Of a stretch of 64,000 bases of DNA, positions 18,001 through 30,978 are shown piece by piece (position 1 is the stretch's first letter; every line of letters starts with the position of its first letter). A program made the position numbers and the translations under genes. The stretch spans positions 10,168,001 to 10,232,000 of the forward strand of contig OZ176054.1 in NCBI GenBank assembly GCA_964247055.1, given 5' to 3'. The notes beneath the pieces are model-generated. The model made no database searches, had not been told where the DNA came from, and saw nothing but the letters and a program-made list of their open reading frames with translations. Source of the stretch: Paragordius varius. Taxonomy: Eukaryota; Nematomorpha.

Positions 18001-19900
18001 AACAATCAACCATATTTTTTCAACTATGAAATAATATTTCAAATAATCAAAATATACCCAATAAAATTTTAGTACTCCCAAAAATCCTCCATATTTTTCA
18101 ACAATTAAATAATACTTCCAATAATAAAAATATATTACCCAATAATATTAATTTCCAACAATCAACCATATTTTATCAACTATCAAATAATATTTCCAAT
18201 AATCAAAATATATTACCCAAAAATATTTTAGTCCAACAATCAACCATATTTTTCAACAATCAAATAATATTTCCCACAATCAAAATATACCCAATAATAT
18301 TTTAGTATTCCCATCAATCAACCATATTTTTTCAACAATCAAATAATATTTCCAATAATTAAAATATACTACCCAATAATATTTAGTATTCCCAACAATC
18401 CACCATATTTTTTTAACAATCAAATAATATTTCAATAATTAACATATATTACCCAAAAATATTTTTGTATTCCCAACAATCAACCATATTTTTCAACAAT
18501 CGAATAATATTTCCCACAATCAAAATATACCCAATAATATTTTAGTATTCCCAACAATCAACCATATTTTTTCAACAATGAAATAATATTTTCCACAATC
18601 AAAATATACCCAAAAATATTTTTGTATTCCCACAATCAACCATATTTTTTCAACAATCAAATAATATTTCCAATAATTAAAATATACTACCCAATAATAT
18701 TTAGTATTCCCAACAATCCACCATATTTTTTCAACAATCAAATAATATTTCAATAATTAACATATATTACCCAAAAATATTTTTGTATTCCCAACAATCA
18801 ACCATATTTTTCAACAATCGAATAATATTTCCCACAATCAAAATATACCCAATAATATTTTAGTATTCCCAACAATCAACCATATTTTTTCAACAATGAA
18901 ATAATATTTTCCACAATCAAAATATATTACGCAAAAAATATTTTAGTATTCCCCAAAATCAACCATATTTTTTCAACAATCAAATAATATTTACAATAAT
19001 TAAAATATATTACCCAAAAATATTTTTGTATTCCCAACAATCAACCATATTTTATCAACTATCAAATAATAAATCAAATAATCAATATATACCCAATAAT
19101 ATTTTAGTATTCCCAACAATCAACCATATTTTTTCAACAATGAAATAATATTTCCCACAATCAAAATATATTACGCAAAAAATATTCTAGTATTCCCAAA
19201 AATCAACTATATTTTTTCAACAATCAAATAATATTTACAATAATTAAAATATATTACCCAAAAATATTTTTGTATTCCCAACAATCAACCATATTTTTTT
19301 AACTATCAAATAATGTTTCAAATAATCAAAATATATTACCCAAAGATATTTTTGTATTCCAACAATCAACCATATTTTTACAACAATAAAATAATATTTC
19401 CTATAATTAAAATATACTACCCAATAATATTTAGTATTCCCAACAATCAACCATATTTTTTTAACAACTAAATAATATTTCCAATAATTAAAATATATTA
19501 CCCAAAAATATTTTTGTATTCCCAACAATCAACCATATTTTTCAACAATCGAATAATATTTCCCACAATCAAAATATACCCAATAATATTTTAGTATTCC
19601 CAACAATCAACCATATTTTTCAACAATGAAATAATATTTTCCACAATCAAAATATATTACGCAAAAAATATTTTAGTATTCCCAAAAATCAACCATATTT
19701 TTTCAACAATCAAATAATATTTACAATAATTAAAATATACAAAAATATTTTTGTATTCCCAACAATCAACCATATTTTATCAACTATCAAATAATATTTC
19801 AAATAATCAATATATACCCAATAATATTTTAGTATTCCCAACAATCAACCATATTTTTTCAACTATGAAATAATATTTTCCACAATCAAAATATATTACG
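12072..19900. repeat. Higher-order repeats of 2420 and 2740 bp
   Basis: The block starting at 12072 recurs at 14492 (2420 bp on) and 17232 (2740 bp on). The block at 13360 recurs at 15780 and 18520 with the same two spacings, and the block at 16504 recurs at 19244. Copies are nearly identical over hundreds of bases. The 320-bp difference equals about four monomers. Further relatives lie at 21901 and 23180. This is the homogenised core of array 1. Confidence 0.88.
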
Positions 19901-22900
19901 CAAAAAATATTTTAGTATTCCCAAAAATCAACTATATTTTTTCAACAATCAAATAATATTTACAATAATTAAAATATATTACCCAAAAATATTTTTGTAT
20001 TCCCAACAATCAACCATATTTTTTCAACTATGAAATAATATTTCAAATAATCAAAATATACCCAATAAAATTTTAGTACTCCCAACAATCCTCCATATTT
20101 TTCAACAATTAAATAATACTTCCAATAATAAAAATATATTACCCAATAATATTAATTTCCAACAATCAACCATATTTTTCAACAATCGAATAATATTTCC
20201 CACAATCAAAATATACCCAATAATATTTTAGTATTCCCAACAATCAACCATATTTTTTCAACAATGAAATAATATTTTCCACAATCAAAATATATTACGC
20301 AAAAAATATTTTAGTACCCCAAAATCAACCATATTTTTTCAACAATCAAATAATATTTACAATAATTAAAATATATTACCCAAAAATATTTTTGTATTCC
20401 CAACAATCAACCATATTTTATCAACTATCAAATAATAAATCAAATAATCAATATATACCCAATAATATTTTAGTATTCCCAACAATCAACCATATTTTTT
20501 CAACAATGAAATAATATTTCCCACAATCAAAATATATTACGCAAAAAATATTCTGGTATTCCCAAAAATCAACTATATTTTTTCAACGATCAAATAATAT
20601 TTACAATAATTAAAATATATTACCCAAAAATATTTTTGTATTCCCAACAATCAACCATATTTTTTTAACTATCAAATAATATTTCAAATAATCAAAATAT
20701 ATTACCCAAAAATATTTTTGTATTCCAACAATCAACCATATTTTTTCAACAATCAAATAATATTTCCTATAATTAAAATATACTACTCAATAATATTTAG
20801 TATTCCCAACAATCCACCATATTTTTTCAACAATCAAATAAAATTTCCCACAATCAAAATATAATTACCCAAAAATATTTTAGTATTCCCAAAAATCAAC
20901 CATATTTTTTCAACAATCAAATAATATTTACAATAATTAAAATATATTACCCAAAAATATTTTTTGTATTCCCAACAATCAACCATATTTTTCAAGAACG
21001 AAATAATATTTTCCACAATCAAAATATATTACGCAAAAAATATTTTAGTATTCTCAAAAATCAACCATATTTTTTCAACAATCAAATAATATTTACAATA
21101 ATTAAAATATATTACCCAAAAATATTTTTGTATTCCCAACAATCAACCATATTTTATCAACTATCAAATAATATTTCAAATAATCAATATATACCCAATA
21201 ATATTTTAGTATTCCCAACAATCAACCATATTTTTTCAACAATGAAATAATATTTTCCACAATCAAAATATATTACGCAAAAAATATTTTAGTATTCCCA
21301 AAAATCAACTATATTTTTTCAACAATCAAATAATATTTACAATAATTAAAATATATTACCCAAAAATATTTTTGTATTCCCAACAATCAACCCAATTTTT
21401 TCAACTATGAAATAATATTTCAAATAATCAACATATACCCAATAAAATTTTAGTACTCCCAAAAATCCTCCATATTTTTCAACAATTAAATAATACTTCC
21501 AATAATAAAAATATATTACCCAATAATATTAATTTCCAACAATCAACCATATTTTATCAACTATCAAATAATATTTCCAATAATCAAAATATATTACCCA
21601 AAAATATTTTAGTCCAACAATCAACCATATTTTTCAACAATCAAATAATATTTCCCACAATCAAAATATACCCAATAATATTTTAGTATTCCCATCAATC
21701 AACCATATTTTTTCAACAATCAAATAATATTTCCAATAATTAAAATATACTACCCAATAATATTTAGTATTCCCAACAATCCACCATATTTTTTCAACAA
21801 TTAAATAATATTTCAATAATTAACATATATTACCCAAAAATATTTTTGTATTCCCAACAATCAACCATATTTTTCAACAATCGAATAATATTTCCCACAA
21901 TCAAAATATACCCAATAATATTTTAGTATTCCCAACAATCAACCATATTTTTTCAACAATGAAATAATATTTTCCACAATCAAAATATACCCAAAAATAT
22001 TTTTGTATTCCCACAATCAACCATATTTTTTCAACAATCAAATAATATTTCCAATAATTAAAATATACTACCCAATAATATTTAGTATTCCCAACAATCC
22101 ACCATATTTTTTCAACAATCAAATAATATTTCAATAATTAACATATATTACCCAAAAATATTTTTGTATTCCCAACAATCAACCATATTTTTCAACAATC
22201 GAATAATATTTCCCACAATCAAAATATACCCAATAATATTTTAGTATTCCCAACAATCAACCATATTTTTTCAACAATGAAATAATATTTTCCACAATCA
22301 AAATATATTACGCAAAAAATATTTTAGTATTCCCCAAAATCAACCATATTTTTTCAACAATCAAATAATATTTACAATAATTAAAATATATTACCCAAAA
22401 ATATTTTTGTATTCCCAACAATCAACCATATTTTATCAACTATCAAATAATAAATCAAATAATCAATATATACCCAATAATATTTTAGTATTCCCAACAA
22501 TCAACCATATTTTTTCAACAATGAAATAATATTTTCCACAATCAAAATATATTACGCAAAAAATATTTTAGTATTCCCAAAAATCAACTATATTTTTTCA
22601 ACAATCAAATAATATTTACAATAATTAAAATATATTACCCAAAAATATTTTTGTATTCCCAACAATCAACCCAATTTTTTCAACTATGAAATAATATTTC
22701 AAATAATCAACATATACCCAATAAAATTTTAGTACTCCCAAAAATCCTCCATATTTTTCAACAATTAAATAATACTTCCAATAATAAAAATATATTACCC
22801 AATAATATTAATTTCCAACAATCAACCATATTTTATCAACTATCAAATAATATTTCCAATAATCAAAATATATTACCCAAAAATATTTTAGTCCAACAAT

Positions 22901-25900
22901 CAACCATATTTTTCAACAATCAAATAATATTTCCCACAATCAAAATATACCCAATAATATTTTAGTATTCCCATCAATCAACCATATTTTTTCAACAATC
23001 AAATAATATTTCCAATAATTAAAATATACTACCCAATAATATTTAGTATTCCCAACAATCCACCATATTTTTTCAACAATTAAATAATATTTCAATAATT
23101 AACATATATTACCCAAAAATATTTTTGTATTCCCAACAATCAACCATATTTTTCAACAATCGAATAATATTTCCCACAATCAAAATATACCCAATAATAT
23201 TTTAGTATTCCCAACAATCAACCATATTTTTTCAACAATGAAATAATATTTTCCACAATCAAAATATACCCAAAAATATTTTTGTATTCCCACAATCAAC
23301 CATATTTTTTCAACAATCAAATAATATTTCCAATAATTAAAATATACTACCCAATAATATTTAGTATTCCCAACAATCAACCATATTTTTTTAACAACTA
23401 AATAATATTTCCAATAATTAAAATATATTACCCAAAAATATTTTTGTATTCCCAACAATCAACCATATTTTTCAACAATCGAATAATATTTCCCACAATC
23501 AAAATATACCCAATAATATTTTAGTATTCCCAACAATCAACCATATTTTTCAACAATGAAATAATATTTTCCACAATCAAAATATATTACGCAAAAAATA
23601 TTTTAGTATTCCCAAAAATCAACCATATTTTTTCAACAATCAAATAATATTTACAATAATTAAAATATACAAAAATATTTTTGTATTCCCAACAATCAAC
23701 CATATTTTATCAACTATCAAATAATATTTCAAATAATCAATATATACCCAATAATATTTTAGTATTCCCAACAATCAACCATATTTTTTCAACTATGAAA
23801 TAATATTTTCCACAATCAAAATATATTACGCAAAAAATATTTTAGTATTCCCAAAAATCAACTATATTTTTTCAACAATCAAATAATATTTACAATAATT
23901 AAAATATATTACCCAAAAATATTTTTGTATTCCCAACAATCAACCATATTTTTTCAACTATGAAATAATATTTCAAATAATCAAAATATACCCAATAAAA
24001 TTTTAGTACTCCCAACAATCCTCCATATTTTTCAACAATTAAATAATACTTCCAATAATAAAAATATATTACCCAATAATATTAATTTCCAACAATCAAC
24101 CATATTTTTTCAACTATCAAATAATATTTCCAATAATCAAAATATATTACCCAAAAATATTTTAGTCCAACAATCAACCATATTTTTTCAACTATGAAAT
24201 ATTATTTCAAATAGTCAAAATATACCCAATAAAATTTTAGTACTCCCAACAATCCTCCATATTTTTCAACAATTAAATAATACTTCCAATAATAAAAATA
24301 TATTACCCAATAATATTAATTTCCAACAATCAACCATATTTTTTCAACTATCAAATAATATTTCCAATAATCAAAATATATTACCCAAAAATATTTTAGT
24401 CCAACAATCAACCATATTTTTCAACAATCAAATAATATTTCCCACAATCAAAATATACCCAATAATATTTTAGTATTCCCATCAATCAACCATATTTTTT
24501 CAACAATCAAATAATATTTCCAATAATTAAAATGTATTACCCAAAAATATTTTTGTATTCCTATAATCAACCATATTTTTTCAACAATCAAATAATATTT
24601 CCAATAATTAAAATATACTACCCAATAATATTTAGTATTCCCAACAATCCACCATATTTTTTCAACAATCAAATAATATTTCAATAATTAACATATATTA
24701 CCCAAAAATATTTTTGTATTCCCGAAAATCAACCATATTTTTTCAACTATCAAATAATATTTCAAATAATCAAAATATACCCAATAAAATTTTAGTACTC
24801 CTAACAATCCACCATATTTTTCAACAATCAAAATATATTAACATTCATATTATATAAACCAATAATATTTTAGTATTCCCACAATCAACCATATTTTTTC
24901 AACAATCAAAAAATATTTCCTATAATTAAAATATACTACCCAATAATATTTAGTATTCCCAACAATCCACCATATTTTTTCAACAATCAAATAAAATTTC
25001 CCACAATCAAAATATAATTACCCAAAAATATTTTAGTATTCCCAAAAATCAACCATATTTTTTCAACAATCAAATAATATTTACAATAATTAAAATATAT
25101 TACCCAAAAATATTTTTTGTATTCCCAACAATCAACCATATTTTATCAACTATCAAATAATATTTCCCACAATCAAAATATATTACGCAAAAAATATTTT
25201 AGTATTCCCAAAAATCAACTATATTTTTTCAACAATCAAATAATATTTCCAATAATTAAAATATATTACCCAAAAATATTTTTGTATTCCCAACAATCAA
25301 CCATATTTTTCAAAAATTAAATAATATTTCCAATAATTAAAATATATTACCCAATAATATTTTAGTATTCCCATCAATCAACCATATTTTTTCAACAATC
25401 GAATAATATTTCCCACAATCAAAATATACCCAATAAAATTTTAGTATTCCCAACAATCAACCATATTTTTTCAACAATGAAATAATATTTTCCACAATCA
25501 AAATATATTACGCAAAAAATATTTTAGTATTCCCAAAAATCAACCATATTTTTTCAACAATCAAATAATATTTGCAATAATTAAAATATAAAAATATTTT
25601 TGTATTCCCAACAATAAACCATATTTTATCAACTATCAAATAATAAATCAAATAATCAATATATACCCAATAATATTTTAGTATTCCCAACAATCAACCA
25701 TATTTTTTCAACAAGGAAATAATATTTCCCACAATCAAAATATATTACGCAAAAAATATTTTTAGTATTCCCAAAAATCAACTATATTTTTTCAACAATC
25801 AAATAATATTTCCAATAATTAAAATATATTACTCAAAAATATTTTTGTATTCCCAACAATCAACCATATTTTTTCAACTATCAAATAATATTTCAAATAA

Positions 25901-27720
25901 TCAAAATATATTACCCAAAAATATTTTTGTATTCCCAACAATCAACCATATTTTTTTAACAACTAAATAATATTTCCAATAATTAAAATATATTACCCAA
26001 AAATATTTTTGTATTCCCAACAATCAACCATATTTTTCAACAATCGAATAATATTTCCCACAATCAAAATATACCCAATAATATTTTAGTATTCCCAACA
26101 ATCAACCATATTTTTTCAACAATGAAATAAAATTTTCCACAATCAAAATATATTACGCAAAAAATATTTTAGTATTCCCAAAAATCAACCATATTTTTTC
26201 AACAATCAAATAATATTTACGATAATTAAAATATATTACCCAAAAATATTTTTGTATTCCCAACAATCAACCATATTTTGTCAACTATCAAATAATATTT
26301 CAAATAATCAAAATATATTACCCAAAAATATTTTTGTATTCCAACAATCAACCATATTTTTTCAACAATCAAATAATATTTCCTATAATTAAAATATACT
26401 ACCCAATAATATTTAGTATTCCCAACAATCAACCATATTTTTTTAACAACTAAATAATATTTCCAATAATTAAAATATATTACCCAAAAATATTTTTGTA
26501 TTCCCAACAATCAACCATTATTTTCAACAATCGAATAATATTTCCCACAATCAAAATATACCCAATAATATTTTAGTATTCCCAACAATCAACCATATTT
26601 TTCAACAATGAAATAATATTTTCCACAATCAAAATATATTACGCAAAAAATATTTTAGTATTCCCAAAAATCAACCATATTTTATCAACAATCAAATAAT
26701 ATTTACAATAATTAAAATATATTACCCAAAAATATTTTTGTATTCCCAACAATCAACCATATTTTTTCAACTATCAAATAATATTTCAAATAATCAAAAT
26801 ATACCCAATAAAATTTTAGTATTTCCAACAATCCACCATATTTTTCAACAATTAAATAATACTTCCAATAAAAAAAATATATTACCCAGTAATATTAATT
26901 TCCAACAATCAACCATATTTTTTCAACTATCAAATAATATTTCCAATCCAAAAATATTTTAGTCCAACAATCAACCATATTTTTCCACAATCAAATAACA
27001 GTTCCCACAATCAAAATATACCCAATAATATTTTATTCTTCCCATCAATCAACCATATTTTTTCAACAATCAAATAATATTTCCAATAATTAAAATATAT
27101 TACCCAAAAATATTTTTGTATTCCCACAATCAACCATATTTTTTCAACAAAAAATAATATTTCCTATAATTAAAATATACTACCAAATAATATATAGTAT
27201 TCCCAACAATCAACCATATTTTATAAACAATTAAATAATATTTCCAATAATTAAAATATAATACCCCAAAATATTTTAGTATTCCTAATCAACCATATTT
27301 TATTAACAATCAAATAATATTTCAAATAATCAAAATATAGTGCCTAAAAATATTTTAGTACTCCCAACAATCCACCATATTTTTCAACAATCAAAATATA
27401 TTAACATTCATATTATATAAACCAATAATATTTTAGTATTCGCACAATCAACCATATTTTTTCAACCATCAAATAATATTTCCAATAATTAAAATATACT
27501 ACCCAATAATATATAGTATTCCCAACAATCAACCATATTTTTTAAACAACTAAATAATATTTCCAATAATTAAAATATATTACCCCAAAATATTTTAGTA
27601 TTCCCAACAATCAACCATATTTTATCAACAATCAAATAATATTTCAAATATCAAAATATACCCAATAAAATTTTAGTACTCCTAACAATCCACCATAATT
27701 TTTCAACAATCAAATAATAT

Positions 27721-27870
27721 TATAAAAATATGGAAATTTATTTAAAACGTATCATAGAATAAATAAAATTCGAACGGTTTCGGACATTTTAACGTGTGTC
27801 CGTCCTCAGCGTAAAAAAAAATAAAAATTAGGATGGATAAAATGGTGCTTTATATACAATTTTTAAAAAC
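27721..27870 (-). repeat. PLE pseudo-LTR, 3' copy of long element
   Basis: About 150 bp, shared with 30638-30787 in the same orientation and with 31523-31672 in inverted orientation. It begins at the satellite edge with TATAAAAATATGG and contains the hammerhead-like motif. Confidence 0.88.
27771..27812 (-). ncRNA. Hammerhead-ribozyme-like motif, PLE 3' repeat
   Basis: The minus strand reads CTGAGGA (fits the CUGANGA core), one C, then a stem GGACA/TGTCC around a short loop, then GAAAC and CCGTTCG. Hammerhead ribozymes are known from PLE terminal repeats (established knowledge). The single extra base between the core and stem II is a deviation from the textbook fold, and stems I and III are short, so activity is an inference. 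Confidence 0.55.
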
Positions 27871-28119
27871 GTTTATTGTTGTTTCTTTTCTCTTAACAAA
27901 TGATAATTTAAAACCATTTGTCATTGAGAGTGGTTTAAACCATGTCAACAAACAATCATAACCAAATACTAAAAAAAAGACACAAAGAATAAATAATGGA
28001 GAACAACTTTGAGTGGAAAACAAAAGAGTCCATATGGGATCAATCATCAAGAATGACTTTCCATATATCACTCATCTTTTGTCCCTCCTCTCGGTTAAAG
28101 TTGTTTCCTTTGAGAATCT

Positions 28120-28624
28120 CTAATGATTCCCGCGTAAGCCTTTGATTATTATTGAAAATTGTAATGCAACTGACATTGTCAAAGGAAACATTATGATTTT
28201 CCTTCCAACAATGTTCCGCAATACAACTCTTAAAATCTTTATGTTATACTTGTGTTCATTCAGGCGTGTTTTAACTTTCCTTGCGGTTTGGCCGATATAT
28301 ACCCTGCCACACTCGCATGGAACTTTATACACCCCTGGATAATTTAATTTGGATTTATTATTATTTGATAAAAAAGTTTTTAATTTAAGACCTGGTTTAA
28401 ACCCCACACCAATGTCAAATTGCTTTAAAGTGTGAGCTATGCGATTGGTGATGAAACTTATAATTTTTTGTGTTTTCTTTGGTATTATTTAGTGATAAAA
28501 TTGCTCGATGGATATCGTTTGCAGAATATCCATTTTTTAAAAAGGTTTCCACAAAACGCTCTGTTATAATATTCTTATTTGCATTATCTGTCAGTTTAAG
28601 CCGGCGAAAGATTTGATTTTTCAA
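28120..28624 (-). pseudogene. PLE C-terminal linker and GIY-YIG region, broken
   Basis: This is the continuation of the long PLE copy. It contains a linker and a recognisable GIY-YIG nuclease start (GVYKVPCECG, VYIGQT). The same region is read more cleanly in the inverted copy at 30979-31353. As a fossil it is listed only as a broken part of the element. Confidence 0.8.
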
Positions 28625-28678
28625 AACATTCTTTTTTTGTAACGAGTTATGGTAAGAACTTTTATGTAAATATGTATT

Positions 28679-30586
28679 TTAATGAGTGGGTTTTTGATAA
28701 AAACTGTATGACAATGTTGTGTCATTTCGAGTAATTAAAACATCTAAAAATGGTAGTGATCGGTTAGCCTCAAATTCGACGGTTAACCGTATGTTAAAAG
28801 GATTCGAATTTATATAATCTAAAAATAAGGAGAGATCAGTTCTTGTATGTGGCCAAATGATAAACATATCGTCCACATACCGGGTATAAAATTTTGGTTT
28901 TAAAAAATAATTTAATATAAATTGATTTTCAAATGTTTCCATAAAAAGATCAGCTAGAATGTGGGAAATTGGGGAACCCATCGGTACCTCGTCTTTCTGC
29001 AAGTAAAAATTATCATTGAATTCAAAAAAATTATTATTTATACAAAATTCAATCAGGGAAATATATTTCGCATCCACCTTTAAATCTTTTAGAAGATGGG
29101 TTAACTCCTTGAGGGGTACACTGGTAAAGAGGCTTTCCACATCTAAACTTATTAATAAATCGGTTTCAGCTACTTGTATATCCCTTATTCTATCTAAAAA
29201 TTCAAACGAATTTTTTAATTTGTTTTTTAAGAAGGGTTGCAAATATTCTGATAAATGCTGTGCCAAAATATATAAAGATGAATTTTTGGTGGATACAATT
29301 GGACGCAGTGGAACATCCGTTTTATGCGTTTTTGGGACACCATACATACTGGGATTAATAGGGCATTGAGGAATTAACGAATTGTGTAAATGTGAGGGAA
29401 TGGGAGATGATTTTATCATTTTTTTAACATTTATGTGTAATGTGTTAAAAGGGCATCGTGTGATCTTTTTATATTTGGATGTATCTTCTAAAATATGTTG
29501 CATTTTTTGATTATAGTCTAACAAGTTCATTATAACTACTTGGTTTCCTTTGTCAGAGTTTGAAATAAAAATATCATTATTATTTTTCAACTCTTTTAAT
29601 GCTATATATTGTTCACGTGATATGTTTGATCGCCTTCTTTCATCTTTGTTGTTCTTAAGGATAGATACGACTTGCATTCTGATGATGTCAGCTATTTTTG
29701 GATCTATACGAGAGAGACCTGCTTCAACGTTTGAAATAATTTGTTCTACTGGCACAACTGAGGGAGAAATAGCAAATTTTAGGCCTTTATTTAAAATTGA
29801 GCTCATATGGTCATTAAGCACCATGTTTGACATGTTTACGATCAGGTTTTCGTTGTTATTATTAACTTTGTTTGTCACTTGATTTGTTTTTATTGATTCA
29901 TGTAAATTATTTTTATTGATGGGGTTTTTTTCCTTATTGTTATTTCCTTCAATGTAGTATTTTGAGCAGGTAGGTTGGTCATCTATAGAAAGGTGTTTAA
30001 ACTGTTGGTGAAGTGTTTTAGACATCAATACGTCTGTTTCTTTTTTATCTAAATGAGTAGGTTCCAATTTTATGTCATTATTATACGACTTTTGGTTGTT
30101 TTTAATTTTGTTAACATTTAGGGTATCTAACCGTTTTTTAACATTAGCTATTAATCTCTCTTCATTTCTAACTTTATTGTTTCTTTCTTTTTCAAAAAGG
30201 TTGTTAAATTTTTTAATATGTATAGCTTTATATTTGTTAAAAATGTTTTCACTTTTAAAAAACAAAAACGTGTCTAGTTTAATCCAAGATTCGCTTGAAA
30301 GATTATTTGATAAAAATATGTGTAATTTGAGTAACTCACTAGAAGTCTTATTCAGAATATAATATTTTTCTTGAATGTATTTACGTAATATCACTGATTC
30401 GCATGCTCGAATTTTTTGTATGTACCAATGATAATGAAATTTGTGTTTTATTTTTAAAAAATTCGGAATTAATTTAGCGTGGTAACATCTTTTTAAAAAA
30501 ATTAACTCATTTAAAAGATGAGATCTTTTTGTTCGTAATTTAATAAATTCATTACGAAGAGATTTGAATTGAAGATCATAAACCAT
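28679..30586 (-). CDS. PLE reverse transcriptase open frame (635 codons)
   Basis: This is the amino-terminal and RT portion of the Penelope protein. About 320 N-terminal residues are basic, Asn/Lys-rich and without a recognised domain. The RT domain follows: SDKGNQVVIM near residues 343-353, YGVPKTHK near 415-422, PLRPIVST near 426-433, motif A SLDVESLF near 480-487, motif B MGSPIS near 536-541, the catalytic YVDD at 570-573, and LPFLDVLI near 611-618. The YGVPKTHK and PLRPIVST blocks are typical of PLEs rather than LINEs. The start at 30586 lies about 50 bp inside the upstream terminal repeat. The family enzyme copies element RNA in the nucleus at a nicked or exposed DNA end. Confidence 0.9.
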   Translation of the reverse strand: MVYDLQFKSLRNEFIKLRTKRSHLLNELIFLKRCYHAKLIPNFLKIKHKFHYHWYIQKIRACESVILRKYIQEKYYILNKTSSELLKLHIFLSNNLSSESWIKLDTFLFFKSENIFNKYKAIHIKKFNNLFEKERNNKVRNEERLIANVKKRLDTLNVNKIKNNQKSYNNDIKLEPTHLDKKETDVLMSKTLHQQFKHLSIDDQPTCSKYYIEGNNNKEKNPINKNNLHESIKTNQVTNKVNNNNENLIVNMSNMVLNDHMSSILNKGLKFAISPSVVPVEQIISNVEAGLSRIDPKIADIIRMQVVSILKNNKDERRRSNISREQYIALKELKNNNDIFISNSDKGNQVVIMNLLDYNQKMQHILEDTSKYKKITRCPFNTLHINVKKMIKSSPIPSHLHNSLIPQCPINPSMYGVPKTHKTDVPLRPIVSTKNSSLYILAQHLSEYLQPFLKNKLKNSFEFLDRIRDIQVAETDLLISLDVESLFTSVPLKELTHLLKDLKVDAKYISLIEFCINNNFFEFNDNFYLQKDEVPMGSPISHILADLFMETFENQFILNYFLKPKFYTRYVDDMFIIWPHTRTDLSLFLDYINSNPFNIRLTVEFEANRSLPFLDVLITRNDTTLSYSFYQKPTH

Positions 30587-30637
30587 ATTGGTATATAAAT
30601 TGAAGAATATAAATTATTTTCGACACGTGAATAGTAT

Positions 30638-30787
30638 AAAAATATGGAAATTTATTTAAAACGTATCATAGAATAAATAAAATTCGAACGGTTTCGGACA
30701 TTTTAACGTGTGTCCGTCCTCAGCGTAAAAAAAAATATAAAAATTAGGATGGATAAAATGGTGCTTTATATACAATTTTTAAAAACG
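30638..30787 (-). repeat. PLE pseudo-LTR, 5' copy of long element
   Basis: Direct repeat of 27725-27870 with one small length difference in the A-run. It ends abruptly at 30787, where the inverted truncated copy begins. A partial tandem copy upstream of the coding region is the usual PLE arrangement. Confidence 0.88.
30685..30726 (-). ncRNA. Hammerhead-ribozyme-like motif, PLE 5' repeat
   Basis: Same motif as at 27771-27812, 2914 bp away in the direct terminal repeat, with core and stem II bases unchanged. In PLEs a ribozyme in each direct repeat could cut tandem transcripts to unit length (inference). Confidence 0.55.
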
Positions 30788-30978
30788 TAAACTGACAGAT
30801 AATGCAAATAAGAATATTATAACAGAGCGTTTTGTGGAAACCTTTTTAAAAAATGGATATTCTGCAAACGATATCCATCGAGCAATTTTATCACTAAATA
30901 ATACCAAAGAAAACACAAAAAATTATAAGTTTCATCACCGATCGCATAGCTCACACTTTAAAGCAATTTGACATTGGT

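Larger units (their letters stand above)
1..27720. repeat. AT-rich ~80-bp satellite, array 1 (C-rich strand on +)
   Basis: The whole stretch is a tandem array of diverged monomers of about 80-82 bp. Hallmarks recur in fixed order on the + strand: CAATCAACCATATTTTTTC, then AACAATCAAATAATATTTC, then AATTAAAATATATTACCC, then an A/T block and TATTCCC. A representative monomer I counted by hand has 15 C and 1 G, so the + strand is almost G-free here. Variant monomers exist, for example one with TTAACATTCATATTATATAA and one with TTACGCAAAAAATATTTTAG. Open frames of 60-95 codons occur on both strands; they translate to the same degenerate Ile/Tyr/Asn-rich string again and again and have no start context, domain or codon signal, so I do not call them genes. 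No host gene is seen in this region. Confidence 0.97.
24448..28598 (+). repeat. Left arm of large inverted repeat (satellite + PLE 3' part)
   Basis: This arm is the reverse complement of 30788-34774. Markers pair across the centre at about 29.7 kb: 26738-26962 with 32432-32656, 26226-26510 with 33120-33404, 25117-25320 with 33902-34105, and 24448-24684 with 34538-34774. Pair sums shift from 59394 to 59630 to 59222, which fits gains or losses of about three and five monomers since the arms arose. The pairing runs without a gap through the PLE 3' half to 28598. It may extend further left, but the array's own repetitiveness hides the limit. Confidence 0.85.
27721..30787 (-). mobile_element. Penelope-like element (PLE), long copy, broken
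   Basis: Reading on the minus strand: a terminal repeat (30787-30638), a long open frame with reverse transcriptase, a linker and GIY-YIG-type endonuclease region, and a second terminal repeat in the same direction (27870-27721). This RT plus GIY-YIG layout with direct and inverted pseudo-LTRs is diagnostic of endonuclease-positive Penelope-like elements, which are relatives of telomerase rather than of LTR elements. The coding region is broken in about three places. Near identity with the neighbouring copy suggests a fairly recent origin. No target duplication can be read because both flanks are the same satellite in mirror orientation. Confidence 0.92.

Noticed and set aside
1278-26962. Dozens of open frames of 60-95 codons in the satellite on both strands, giving strings such as KYYLIVEKIWLIVGN
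   Set aside because: They repeat with the satellite period, follow from its base composition, have no conserved domain or start context and occur in many frames. They are not genes.
1-27720. CRISPR-like array
   Set aside because: Repeats are contiguous, about 80 bp, without unique spacers, in eukaryotic DNA with introns and LINEs.
29016-30362. Plus-strand open frames opposite the PLE reverse transcriptase
   Set aside because: They are shadows of the long minus-strand RT frame, which carries the conserved motifs.
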